From: Ruminiclostridium sp.
GTDB lineage: Bacteria > Bacillota > Clostridia > Oscillospirales > Ruminococcaceae
Length of the DNA stretch: 64,000 nucleotides
Direction: 5' to 3'
NCBI GenBank assembly: GCA_017942025.1
Contig: JAGAVH010000041.1
Span: 1 to 64,000 of the forward strand
In this document: in pieces, positions 52,101 to 60,111 of the stretch
Numbering within the stretch: the stretch's first letter is position 1
Layout: every line of letters starts with the position of its first letter
Notes under the pieces: model-generated
What the model was told of the DNA's origin: nothing
What the model saw: the letters and a program-made list of their open reading frames with translations, nothing else
The model's database searches: none
Program-made: the position numbers and the translations under genes

Positions 52101-53108
52101 TTACCCTATGAAAATCATCACTATCATAAATGCCAGACTCAGAACGACACTTATAATAAATACGGGTTCTTTTATGAGTGTTATGAACTTTTCCCTCTTT
52201 GTCATTTCGGGATAGTTGTTTGTGGGACGGTAAAGTCTGTTGTTCTTCAGCTTTGATATTGCGCTTATTATTCCTGCAAACATAAATAAGAGAACCAGCA
52301 CGAACACTATTCCGAGAATTACAATCATAGTGTTTTCAAGATTGTTCAGCTCTTCGCCCTTCTGACTTTTGGCAAAGCCCGAAACCACAGGGTCGCTGGT
52401 AATCAGAAGAAGAATCACCGCCGAAACGGAGTTTAGTATTGCGTGTATTATCATAGTAGGTATGAGGCTGTCGGAGGCGTATCTCACATATCCCAGTACG
52501 ATTCCTACCACAAAGGTGAAGCAGAACTGATGTACGTTTCCGTGAGCAAGTCCGAAAAGCAGAGCTGATATCAGTATGGCAAAGCCGTTTCCGTAGGGGG
52601 TAAGTCCTGTCTGTATTATACCTCTGAACCAGAATTCTTCGAAAAGAGGTGCAATAACAATAAACTGTACCGCAAGAACTATTGCGGTTACTGCAGAGGT
52701 TACGGTTGCTCCGCCTGTCAGGGGAGCATAGGTTTCCTCTACTGCGTTTTTATTATTGGCAAGCAGAAAGGATATCACAAGAACTAAAATGTTTATCATC
52801 TGTCCGAGTCCGTAGCAGGGCAGAACCCAGGATACAGCCTTACCGAGTCGGCTGCTCTTTTTATAATATATTCTGTTGTCGCTTTTTTTATATCCGAAAA
52901 CCTTCATTGTGACAGCCATCGGGCATATGTAAAGGAAAATTATCGATACAACGGTAACTATAATGTATCTTGCGGTAGGGTCAAACTCCTTTAGCAACAG
53001 GCTCATAAGAAGGGTTGCACCCTCTGCCACAAGTCTGAATATAAGAAGTATTCCGAGTGCAAGTCCTGCCTTTCTGCAGGCAGTCCTGAATTCATTTGTC
53101 ATAGCCAT
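52101..53108 (-). CDS. CPBP family intramembrane metalloprotease (first of pair)
   Basis: This 335-aa protein has about eight helices and the same motifs as its neighbour: EEFWFRGIIQTGL, FGLAHGNVHQF and a later HAILN. The two are diverged paralogues from a tandem duplication. It overlaps the speE stop by one base, so it is translated together with the polyamine genes, which is unusual for this family. Confidence 0.87.
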   Translation of the reverse strand: MAMTNEFRTACRKAGLALGILLIFRLVAEGATLLMSLLLKEFDPTARYIIVTVVSIIFLYICPMAVTMKVFGYKKSDNRIYYKKSSRLGKAVSWVLPCYGLGQMINILVLVISFLLANNKNAVEETYAPLTGGATVTSAVTAIVLAVQFIVIAPLFEEFWFRGIIQTGLTPYGNGFAILISALLFGLAHGNVHQFCFTFVVGIVLGYVRYASDSLIPTMIIHAILNSVSAVILLLITSDPVVSGFAKSQKGEELNNLENTMIVILGIVFVLVLLFMFAGIISAISKLKNNRLYRPTNNYPEMTKREKFITLIKEPVFIISVVLSLAFMIVMIFIG

Positions 53109-53971
53109 CAGTATTCGCCCTCCAGACCGTTTTTAATCATATCTATAACATAATTGGGTAATGCAAAGCACCCTTTATGAAGCTCTGTGTTATAATATTT
53201 TGTTCTGATACCGAGATTGTTCCAGTAGTCCTCGTCCAGGTCCTTTAACGGGTCAAGTCCCTTACTTGCAAAGCCGAATAGCCAGTGACCGCTGGCATAG
53301 GTGGGGATATGTGCCTGATACACCCTGTGTAAAGGGAATACCGAGCTTATTCTCTCGTGCGCCGCACACATCGCCTTGGCGTCATTTATATAAAAGGGGC
53401 TTTCGTGCTGATTTACAAGCACGCCGTTTTCGGTAAGCGCATTGTAGCAGTTGCCGTAGAATTCCTTTGTAAAGAGCCCCTCGCCCGGTCCGAAGGGATC
53501 GGTGGAGTCAACTATTATAAGATCGTATTCGTTGATTTTTCTTCTTACAAAGCGGAGTCCGTCGGCATAGTGAATATCCACTCTCTTATCGTCAAGGGAT
53601 ACTGTCATAGAGGGGAAATATTCTTTGCACACCTCTACCACCTTTTCATCTATCTCCACTAAGTCAATATGCTCTATCGTATTGTAGCGGCAAAGCTCTC
53701 TTATCGTGCCGCCGTCGCCTGCGCCGATAACAAGAACATTCTTTACATCCTTCTTTACTGCCATAGGAACGTGAACTATCATATCGTGATAGATGAATTC
53801 ATCCTTTTCGGTTATCATCACATAGCCGTCAAGGGCGAGGAGCTTTCCGAACTCCAGCGACTGAAATACATCTATCCTCTGATAATCAGTTTCTGCCGTG
53901 TATAAATGTTCATCTACTCTTATTGAAAATCTTACGCTGTCGCTATGATTTTCGGTAAACCATAATTCCAT
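53108..53971 (-). CDS. speE: Spermidine synthase
   Basis: This 287-aa aminopropyltransferase starts LWFTENHSDSVRFSIRVDEHLYTAETDYQRIDVF and has the SAM-fold motifs VLVIGAGDGGTIRELCRY, HIDLVEIDEKVVEVCKEYFP and the catalytic YDLIIVDSTDPFGPGEGLF. It transfers aminopropyl from decarboxylated SAM to putrescine or a related diamine. It follows speA by 12 bases. Confidence 0.94.
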   Translation of the reverse strand: MELWFTENHSDSVRFSIRVDEHLYTAETDYQRIDVFQSLEFGKLLALDGYVMITEKDEFIYHDMIVHVPMAVKKDVKNVLVIGAGDGGTIRELCRYNTIEHIDLVEIDEKVVEVCKEYFPSMTVSLDDKRVDIHYADGLRFVRRKINEYDLIIVDSTDPFGPGEGLFTKEFYGNCYNALTENGVLVNQHESPFYINDAKAMCAAHERISSVFPLHRVYQAHIPTYASGHWLFGFASKGLDPLKDLDEDYWNNLGIRTKYYNTELHKGCFALPNYVIDMIKNGLEGEY

Positions 53972-53983
53972 TTTTTCGCCTTT

Positions 53984-55429
53984 CTAATTTTCAAGAATCA
54001 TTATATTCTTAATTTCAAGATCCTCTGTACCTGTAAGGAAGCAGCCCTTCTCTCCTGCATACTTTATATACGCTAAAATTTCCTCGGTTATCTGCTCGCC
54101 GGGAGCAAGTATAGGAATACCCGGTGGATAGCACATTACAAATTCGCCACTTATCTTTCCTGCACTCTTTTCTATAGGTACGGATTTCTTGTTGCCGTAG
54201 AATGCCTCCTGGGGCGACATCTTTACAATGGGGTTTATATATTCGTGGTCAAGCATACCCGTCTTATCCTTCTGATAAATCCGCTTGATATCGTTAAGCG
54301 CACCTATCAGTCGGTCAAGGTAAAGCTCTCTGTCGCCTATTGAAACATAGGCTAAGATATTTCCGATATCACCGAATTCTATCTGTATGCCGTAGCTGTC
54401 ACGGAGGATATCATATACCTCAATTCCTGCAAGTCCGATATCTCTTGTGTGGATAGACAGCTTTGTAACATCAAAGTCATAGAATGCGCCGCCGTCGCAA
54501 AGCTCCTTTGAAAAGGCGTAGTAACCGCCGATATCGTTTATCTCGCTACGCATATATTCTGCATAGCTCTTTACCTTTTCAAAAATCTCCTTGCCGTGAA
54601 GAGCAAGATTTCTTCTTGATATATCGAGACTGGACATTAAAAGATAACTGCCGCTTGTAGTCTGCATAAGGTTTATTATCTGTCTTATGTAGCCCTCGTT
54701 TACAGTATCACTCGTTAAAAGAAAACTACTCTGAGTAAGCGATCCGCCGCTTTTATGCATACTTACAGCCGCCATATCAGCGCCTGCGTGCATACCTGCA
54801 ACGGGCATTCCGTCGGCAAAATAGAAATGTGTGCCGTGTGCCTCATCGGCAAGCAGATACATTCCGTTTTCGTGGGCAAGGTCGGCAATACGCTTTATAT
54901 CGGAGCATACGCCGTAATAGGTGGGATTATTCACAAACACCGCTTTAGCGTCGGGATTTTCCTTTATCGCCTTTTCCACATCCTCGTATCTCATACCAAG
55001 AGGAATTCCAAGCTCTTTATTAACGCCGGGATTTACATAAACAGGCACAGCTCCGCCTAAAATGAGAGCGTTAATTGCGCTGCGGTGTACATTTCGGGGC
55101 ATAATTATCTTTTCCCCACGCTTTGCGACTGCAAGCACCATTGCCTGCACCGCCGCTGTAGTTCCGTTTACTATAAAGAATGCATTCTTACAGCCGAAGG
55201 CGTCGGCGGCAATCTGCTCTGCTTCCTTTATAACGGAAACGGGATGACAGAGATTGTCAAGGGGTTTTGAGGAATTGACGTCAACGGTCATACATTCCTT
55301 GCCTAAGAAATCTGTAAGCTCGGGGTTGCCTCTGCCCATCTTGTGTCCGGGGACATCAAAGGGGACTATTCTCTTTTGTCTGTAGGTTTTCAGCGCCTCG
55401 TAAATGGGCGCTTTGTTCTGATTTTCCAT
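53984..55429 (-). CDS. speA: PLP-dependent arginine/lysine/ornithine decarboxylase (SpeA type)
   Basis: This 481-aa fold-I PLP enzyme has the Orn/Lys/Arg decarboxylase pattern: RIVPFDVPGHKMGRG, NGTTAAVQAMV, LLADEAHGTHFYF and the PLP-binding Lys in SMHKSGGSLTQSS, with the C-terminal CYPPGIPILAPGE. Its length and company fit the Gram-positive SpeA arginine decarboxylase, giving agmatine, but lysine or ornithine cannot be excluded. No agmatinase gene is in the window. Operon order is speD-speA-speE. Confidence 0.9.
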   Translation of the reverse strand: MENQNKAPIYEALKTYRQKRIVPFDVPGHKMGRGNPELTDFLGKECMTVDVNSSKPLDNLCHPVSVIKEAEQIAADAFGCKNAFFIVNGTTAAVQAMVLAVAKRGEKIIMPRNVHRSAINALILGGAVPVYVNPGVNKELGIPLGMRYEDVEKAIKENPDAKAVFVNNPTYYGVCSDIKRIADLAHENGMYLLADEAHGTHFYFADGMPVAGMHAGADMAAVSMHKSGGSLTQSSFLLTSDTVNEGYIRQIINLMQTTSGSYLLMSSLDISRRNLALHGKEIFEKVKSYAEYMRSEINDIGGYYAFSKELCDGGAFYDFDVTKLSIHTRDIGLAGIEVYDILRDSYGIQIEFGDIGNILAYVSIGDRELYLDRLIGALNDIKRIYQKDKTGMLDHEYINPIVKMSPQEAFYGNKKSVPIEKSAGKISGEFVMCYPPGIPILAPGEQITEEILAYIKYAGEKGCFLTGTEDLEIKNIMILEN

Positions 55430-55459
55430 ATATTTTATCCTTGTTTATATCAAATTTTC

Positions 55460-55549
55460 GGGGACACCGCTGAACGGGGCGTCGGGGACGTCGCTGAACG
55501 GGGCGTCGGAGACGTCGCTGAACGGGGCGTCGAGGACGTCGCCCCCTAC
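55460..55549. repeat. Short tandem repeat of 24-bp units between speD and speA
   Basis: Three full units (55460-55483, 55484-55507, 55508-55531) and a partial fourth share GACGTCGCTGAACGGGGCGT. The G/C-rich sequence differs sharply from its surroundings, and each unit can pair with itself or its neighbour (GACGTC, GGGGCG / CGCCCC). It looks like a REP-type element that has expanded inside the operon. Confidence 0.85.
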
Positions 55550-55562
55550 TACGAATAACGTC

Positions 55563-56390
55563 TTAATATATATTCATTCCCGAATATATTTCTATCATTT
55601 CACGGCGCAGGCTCTCGGTAATACGGAGTCTTTCCTTTGGGGGTATATCGTAGATATCCGAATTGAAAAGGTAATTCTTTAAATCCATTTCTCTTATCAT
55701 AAGCCTTGTATGGAAGATATTCGCCTGATATACATTTATATCCGTTGCGTCGTATTTTGTAAGGGTATAATCGTTTATAAAATCCTGAATGGAGGTTATA
55801 TCGTGGTCCAGGTACAGCTTATGTCCGCCCATATCCCTTGTAAAGCCTCTTACACGGTAGTCTATCGTGATAATATCCGAATCAAAGCTGCCTATGAGGT
55901 AGTCAAGAGCATTAAGCGGCGAAATCTCTCCGCAGGTGGAAACGTCTATATCTACTCTGAAGGTCGAAATGCTGTTATTCGGATGATATTCGGGATAGGT
56001 GTGTACGGTAACATGGGATTTGTCGAGGTGGGCTACTACCGTTTCGCTCCTCTTCTGCATACGGGGATTAAGCGGCTCGCCCTTTACCATACCCTTGTTA
56101 CAGCTCGGGTCTATTTCTGTGCCTGCTGTAGCCTTTTCGGAGATAAGCAGAGTAACGCTTGCGCCCTGGGGGTCATAATCCTGCTTTGAGATATTAAGCA
56201 CATTAGCACCTATTATATCTGTGACATCGCAGAGTATTCCCGTAAGTCGCTCGGAATTATACTGCTCGTCTATGTAGTCTATATAATCTCTCTGTTCTCT
56301 TGCGCTTTTTGCATAGCACACATCATAGATATTGAAGCTGAGAGTTTTGGTCAGATTGTTAAAGCCGTAGAGCTTCAGCTTTTTCTCCAA
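55563..56390 (-). CDS. speD: S-adenosylmethionine decarboxylase proenzyme
   Basis: This 275-aa proenzyme is of the E. coli SpeD type. The cleavage site is Lys124-Ser125 in [14 protein letters not shown], where Ser125 becomes the pyruvoyl group; the proton-donor Cys is C153 in [11 protein letters not shown]. It also has the [16 protein letters not shown] block. It makes decarboxylated SAM for spermidine synthase. It is the first gene of the polyamine operon with a good promoter upstream. The start codon is probably TTG at 56390. Confidence 0.94.
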   Translation of the reverse strand: MEKKLKLYGFNNLTKTLSFNIYDVCYAKSAREQRDYIDYIDEQYNSERLTGILCDVTDIIGANVLNISKQDYDPQGASVTLLISEKATAGTEIDPSCNKGMVKGEPLNPRMQKRSETVVAHLDKSHVTVHTYPEYHPNNSISTFRVDIDVSTCGEISPLNALDYLIGSFDSDIITIDYRVRGFTRDMGGHKLYLDHDITSIQDFINDYTLTKYDATDINVYQANIFHTRLMIREMDLKNYLFNSDIYDIPPKERLRITESLRREMIEIYSGMNIY

Positions 56391-56441
56391 ATATCACCAC
56401 TGCCTTTCGTATAAGCTTGTCATATTTACAACATACCTATA

Positions 56442-56470
56442 ATAATATAATAAACAGCTGATTTTGTCAA
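56442..56470 (-). promoter_or_regulatory. Sigma-A promoter of the polyamine operon
   Basis: On the minus strand TTGACA (56470-56465), a 17-base spacer and TATTAT (56447-56442) precede speD by about 50 bases. Confidence 0.75.
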
Positions 56471-56767
56471 TAAAAATTTAAGAGGCGGCATACAGGTAAA
56501 ACAAAACGGATAATACGTACATTCACATTCATATAGAGCAGGCTCGCAATAATATACAATTTATATATAAATATAAGCTCTGTTTGCCAATTTCAAAGGC
56601 ATTACGCACCCTGTATCTATCCATTTACTGTAAGCAAAACAGCTAAATTTTATCAAATTTAGTGTAATCCGTTACATAAAACTGTGCAATATGCACATCC
56701 AAGGGATTTTTCGACTATATATTTTTCACTAATTTTAAAAAAATAGACAAATTTTTGGTAAAAAGTA
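56471..56767. other. AT-rich gene-free stretch between speD and the pilin genes
   Basis: About 300 bases between the divergent speD and pilin promoters. I see no gene, tRNA or clear hairpin here beyond short AT-rich palindromes such as CTAAATTTTATCAAATTTAG. Confidence 0.6.
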
Positions 56768-56796
56768 TTGCATTTTACTTTTAGTTATGGTATTCT
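56768..56796 (+). promoter_or_regulatory. Promoter of pilin gene 1
   Basis: TTGCAT, a 17-base spacer and TATTCT precede a leader of about 105 bases containing the hairpin TTTAACAG/CTGTTAAA (near 56846-56868). Pilin gene 2 has a nearly identical TTGCAA-N17-TATTAT promoter. Confidence 0.6.
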
Positions 56797-56909
56797 ATAG
56801 TTACAACAATTATTAGTATATGTTATATGCTATATTGACAAGGATTTAACAGCGCAGACTGTTAAACATAAACAAATTTTTATTCTATTTTTTTAAGGAG
56901 GTAATTTCC

Positions 56910-57617
56910 ATGATAAAGAAATTACAGCAGCTTAAAGCCAAGAAAGGCTTTACTCTCGTAGAACTTATCGTTGTTATCGCTATCATCGGCGTATTAGCAG
57001 CAATCTTAGTTCCTACAATGATGGGCTTTGTTACTTCTTCAAGAGTAACATCAGCTAACTCTACTGCAGCTTCCTTTGAAGACCAGATCGAACAGTTCTT
57101 AACAGACTGCGATACAAAGGGCTACGGTATGAAGAGCGGTAACACAAGCACAGCAACAATCTGGATCGACATCCAGCCCAACAAGTGGACAACAACAGTT
57201 GACACACTTGGTTCTTTCAAGAAGAACAGCTCAACTGAATGGAAGGCTGGTACAGCCATCACTTCTGCTGACACAGCTATTGCTAAGTCTGCAAATGCTA
57301 CAGACCTTATGTCCATCAAGCTTATGTCTCTCTTCCCTGATCTTCAGCAGGGTACAGTTATCGCTTGGGTAAAGGCTGGTAACGTAGAAGCTCTCGTTTA
57401 CACAGCAGATGGTAATGCATACGCAAACCTCGGTGCTGCAAAGGGTGCTATCGGTACAGTTGCATCTGCTACATACGGTAACGGCGGTGCTCTTTCCGGC
57501 AACGGCGTTAACTGGGGCAAAAAGACAGCTCAGTGGGATCAGAAGACAGCTGGTATCTCTGATACAGGTTTAACAGTTGGTACATCTCCCGCTCTCGCAC
57601 TCGGTGCTACATCCTAA
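56910..57617 (+). CDS. Type IV pilin-like protein 1
   Basis: This 235-aa protein has a short basic leader and the class III prepilin motif KKGFTLVELIVVIAIIGVLAAILV, with cleavage expected before Phe and the conserved Glu at +5. The rest is a Thr/Ala/Gly-rich globular head (residues about 45-235). Codon bias is strong, which suggests high expression. AAGGAGG 9 bases before the ATG fixes the start. No prepilin peptidase or assembly ATPase is adjacent. It could be a pilus or pseudopilus subunit. Confidence 0.87.
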   Translation: MIKKLQQLKAKKGFTLVELIVVIAIIGVLAAILVPTMMGFVTSSRVTSANSTAASFEDQIEQFLTDCDTKGYGMKSGNTSTATIWIDIQPNKWTTTVDTLGSFKKNSSTEWKAGTAITSADTAIAKSANATDLMSIKLMSLFPDLQQGTVIAWVKAGNVEALVYTADGNAYANLGAAKGAIGTVASATYGNGGALSGNGVNWGKKTAQWDQKTAGISDTGLTVGTSPALALGATS

Positions 57618-57665
57618 TCTAAAGCTTTAAGTTGCTAAAGATTACATAAAAAATGTATAACATTT

Positions 57666-57696
57666 CCCCCGACCGACCGGTCGGGGGTTTATTTTT
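57666..57696 (+). terminator. Terminator after pilin gene 1
   Basis: CCCCCGACC and GGTCGGGGG form a 9-bp GC stem with a GACC loop, followed by TTTATTTTT. Confidence 0.85.
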
Positions 57697-57715
57697 GCCT
57701 TTTTTTTAAAAGCTA

Positions 57716-57744
57716 TTGCAATTTTTTACATATTGTGTTATTAT
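57716..57744 (+). promoter_or_regulatory. Promoter of pilin gene 2
   Basis: TTGCAA (57716-57721), a 17-base spacer and TATTAT (57739-57744) lie about 42 bases before the start codon at 57786. Confidence 0.7.
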
Positions 57745-57785
57745 AAGTTTATTAAGTTACTTAAACTTATCTGACGGAGGAAATT

Positions 57786-58472
57786 ATGAAAAAACATATG
57801 GGCAAAAAGGGCTTTACTCTTGTAGAGCTTATCGTTGTAATAGCTATCATCGGCGTACTTTCTGCAATACTTATTCCCACTATGATGGGCTTTGTGCGTG
57901 ATTCGCAGATAACAACAGCCAACAAGGCGGCAAACGAAATGAGCGAGGCAATCTCGCAGACTCTGACTAAGTTTGATACAGAAGGTTACGGAATGAAGCC
58001 GACTCAGGGCGCCACTGCAATAATAACGGTAGATATATACTCTGATTCGGATACTATCAAGTGGAAAACCACCGTATCGGATACAAACAGTTTTATAAAC
58101 CAGAACGACATCGACTGGACTGTAGCCGGTACCGGCGTAAGCTCGTCAGATACCTTTGTTGATAACGCCAATATACCGCAGAATCTCATCTCCTTGGAGC
58201 TTATGAACTATTTTCCTGAATTAACAAGCGGTCACGCTTGGTTTGCTGTATCAGGAGGCTTTGTAAGAGCCGCTTACTTCAACGAAGAGGGCTCTGCGCA
58301 AGCACAGCTTGAAACCGTCTTTAACAGTGAGGGTAATCTTGTTGCCACATCTACAGTTGACTGGGAAAGAAAATTATGCACCTGGAATGGTGAAAACAGC
58401 GGAATCACCGATGACGGTCTTGTAGTGGGCACCTCACCTGCAATCTTTATAGGACAGCTGGCGCAGACGTAA
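57786..58472 (+). CDS. Type IV pilin-like protein 2
   Basis: This 228-aa protein repeats the prepilin start of its neighbour (GKKGFTLVELIVVIAIIGVL) and the same general head, including paralogous blocks such as DTEGYGMKP and the SLELMNYFPEL / DGLVVGTSPAI segments, but the sequences have diverged well beyond the N-terminus. It has its own promoter and GGAGGAAATT ribosome binding site. Codon bias is weaker than in the first gene, so the first is probably the major subunit. Confidence 0.87.
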   Translation: MKKHMGKKGFTLVELIVVIAIIGVLSAILIPTMMGFVRDSQITTANKAANEMSEAISQTLTKFDTEGYGMKPTQGATAIITVDIYSDSDTIKWKTTVSDTNSFINQNDIDWTVAGTGVSSSDTFVDNANIPQNLISLELMNYFPELTSGHAWFAVSGGFVRAAYFNEEGSAQAQLETVFNSEGNLVATSTVDWERKLCTWNGENSGITDDGLVVGTSPAIFIGQLAQT

Positions 58473-58496
58473 TAAATAAAGAAAAGGGGGTGCATA

Positions 58497-58613
58497 ACCC
58501 CTCATCCGTCACCTTGCGGTGCCACCTTCTCCCGAGGGAGAAGGCTTTGAATCGATGCACGAAAAAGGCTTATACTTGAGGAGAAGCTGTCGCTGAAAGC
58601 GACTGATGAGGTG
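58497..58613. mobile_element. Small MITE/REP-type element
   Basis: Ends ACCCCTCATCCGTC and GACTGATGAGGTG are imperfect inverted repeats. Inside, CCACCTTCTCCC-GAGGGAGAAGG is a strong hairpin. The whole is a type of short palindromic repeat often seen in gut Clostridia. No coding capacity. Confidence 0.65.
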
Positions 58614-58625
58614 TATCAATGTAAT

Positions 58626-58660
58626 CACCCCTCATCCGTCACCTGCGGTGCCATCTTCAG
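58626..58660. repeat. Partial second copy of the small REP-type end
   Basis: CACCCCTCATCCGTCACC followed by GCGGTGCCATCTTC repeats the left end of the 58497 element. The rest has decayed. Confidence 0.55.
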
Positions 58661-58724
58661 CAATTCGCAGAATTGCGACCAATTTTGGCAAAATAATAGC
58701 CCTAGGGAGAAGCTACCAATACAA

Positions 58725-58755
58725 AAAACCTGACATTGTAATAATGTCAGGTTTT
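58725..58755. terminator. Terminator after the zinc-ribbon membrane protein gene
   Basis: AAAACCTGACATT and AATGTCAGGTTTT form a perfect 13-bp stem between flanking A and T runs, 5 bases past the stop codon. Confidence 0.8.
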
Positions 58756-58760
58756 GTTTT

Positions 58761-59897
58761 TTATTCTACCTTTGTACCGCATACCATACAGAAGCGGGCA
58801 TCGTCGCCAAGCTCTGCATTGCAGTTTTTGCAGGTTTTGTTCTGTGTTCTTACAGGAAGTCCGCAATTCATACAGAATGCTCCGCCGCTGAGGGCTGTGC
58901 CGCAGTTTATGCAGAACAGAGGCTTGTCATTTGCTACTGTGTTTTCTGCAGGAGGTGCGGATACTAAGTCAAGTATCTTTCCTTCGTCGATGGGCTTTTC
59001 TTCAGGCTTTTCTTCTGTTACAGGCTCAGGAGAGCTTTCTGTGGGCGCTTCTTCAGAAGATTCTGCTGTCTGTGCGGTTTCTTCTTCGGGTGCTTGCGAC
59101 GTTTCCTCGGCTTGTGATGTTTCTGCCACAGCTTCTTCCGTTGCTGTGAAATCAGATTCTTCTGCTTTTTCATCAGCTTCTGCATTGTCGGGAACAAGCT
59201 TACGGATAGGAGCGTCGTCTATAGGCGTATCGTCCTGAACAGTCTGAACAGGTTCAGGCATAGGAACAGGTACGGGAGCAGGCTCAGGCATAGGAACAGG
59301 TACGGGAGCAGGCATAGGAGCAGGAACAGGCTCCGGTGCAGGCTGTACTGTGTTTACAGCCGCATTTGCAGGAATATTGTTTATCGGTGCGGTGTTATCG
59401 GGGATAACAGCCTCTGCCACCGCTTTATTTCTTGCTTTTCTGGAGCTTCTTCTTGCAAAGCAGGAAACGATAACGGTAACATATCCGAAAAATGCCCACA
59501 AAAACATACATACTGTATAGAATATATAGATAAATGTCGTATTTATTGACGCAGGATCAATGCTCATACCGAACTTTGACGGAGCTAAGAAAATACCGCA
59601 GGTGAGGTCTCTTATTGCTCCGATGACTCCCCCACCCTGATACGCCATAAGCTCTGTGCTGACGGTGATAAGTCCCATCGTAATGATGTAGACTACTGTC
59701 ATCAGTATGCTTGCTACCAGAACTATTATAGAAAGTGTTTTATTTATTACATACAGTCCCCTGTTCTTCTTTCCGAAAAGGCATATTGCAAGTATCAGGG
59801 TAATAATAGCCAGCGCAGCCGCCGCGGCACAGACAATGGTCGTAACAAAGGGTATGGCGACATATCCGCCGTAATGTTCAAAATATGCGTTATTCAT
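58761..59897 (-). CDS. Zinc-ribbon multi-TM protein
   Basis: This 378-aa protein has three or four N-terminal helices (residues about 12-165), a long Pro/Glu-rich linker with repeated PAPVPVPMPEP segments (about 195-235) and acidic stretches, and two C-terminal zinc ribbons: CINCGTALSGGAFCMNCG and CKNCNAELGDDARFCMVCG. Such zinc-ribbon membrane proteins are common in Firmicutes with no known function. AGAAAGGA 9 bases before 59897 selects that ATG over the in-frame one at 59948. Confidence 0.8.
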   Translation of the reverse strand: MNNAYFEHYGGYVAIPFVTTIVCAAAAALAIITLILAICLFGKKNRGLYVINKTLSIIVLVASILMTVVYIITMGLITVSTELMAYQGGGVIGAIRDLTCGIFLAPSKFGMSIDPASINTTFIYIFYTVCMFLWAFFGYVTVIVSCFARRSSRKARNKAVAEAVIPDNTAPINNIPANAAVNTVQPAPEPVPAPMPAPVPVPMPEPAPVPVPMPEPVQTVQDDTPIDDAPIRKLVPDNAEADEKAEESDFTATEEAVAETSQAEETSQAPEEETAQTAESSEEAPTESSPEPVTEEKPEEKPIDEGKILDLVSAPPAENTVANDKPLFCINCGTALSGGAFCMNCGLPVRTQNKTCKNCNAELGDDARFCMVCGTKVE

Positions 59898-59938
59898 AGT
59901 AAAATATCCTTTCTCTTGGCGTCTTGAAATCTGCTTTA

Positions 59939-59967
59939 ATTTTATCACAAAGATTATATCATGTCAA
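59939..59967 (-). promoter_or_regulatory. Sigma-A promoter of the zinc-ribbon gene
   Basis: On the minus strand TTGACA, a 17-base spacer and TAAAAT lie about 42 bases before the start codon. The divergent glmS promoter begins 20 bases away. Confidence 0.7.
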
Positions 59968-59987
59968 CAGAAAATTAAGGCGAACTA

Positions 59988-60016
59988 TTGATATAAAGAA
60001 AAAAATATGGTATAAT
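59988..60016 (+). promoter_or_regulatory. Sigma-A promoter of glmS
   Basis: TTGATA, a 17-base spacer and TATAAT precede a leader of about 88 bases, too short to hold a glmS ribozyme. Confidence 0.7.
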
Positions 60017-60111
60017 CATTATAAGTATTCTGAATTATTATAGGAAAAAACGAATAATTATAAATATATTGCCGCTATGTCGGCAAAATGAGAAGAAAGG
60101 AATTTTTACTT

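Noticed and set aside
55460..55549. 24-bp repeats considered as a CRISPR array
   Set aside because: No unique spacers between units and only three and a half units.
58606..59238. 210-aa Ser-rich open frame on the plus strand
   Set aside because: Mirror frame of the repetitive Pro/Glu linker of the zinc-ribbon gene, which has zinc ribbons, helices, promoter and terminator.
60017..60111. glmS ribozyme upstream of glmS
   Set aside because: The leader is only about 88 bases and shows none of the ribozyme's paired core.
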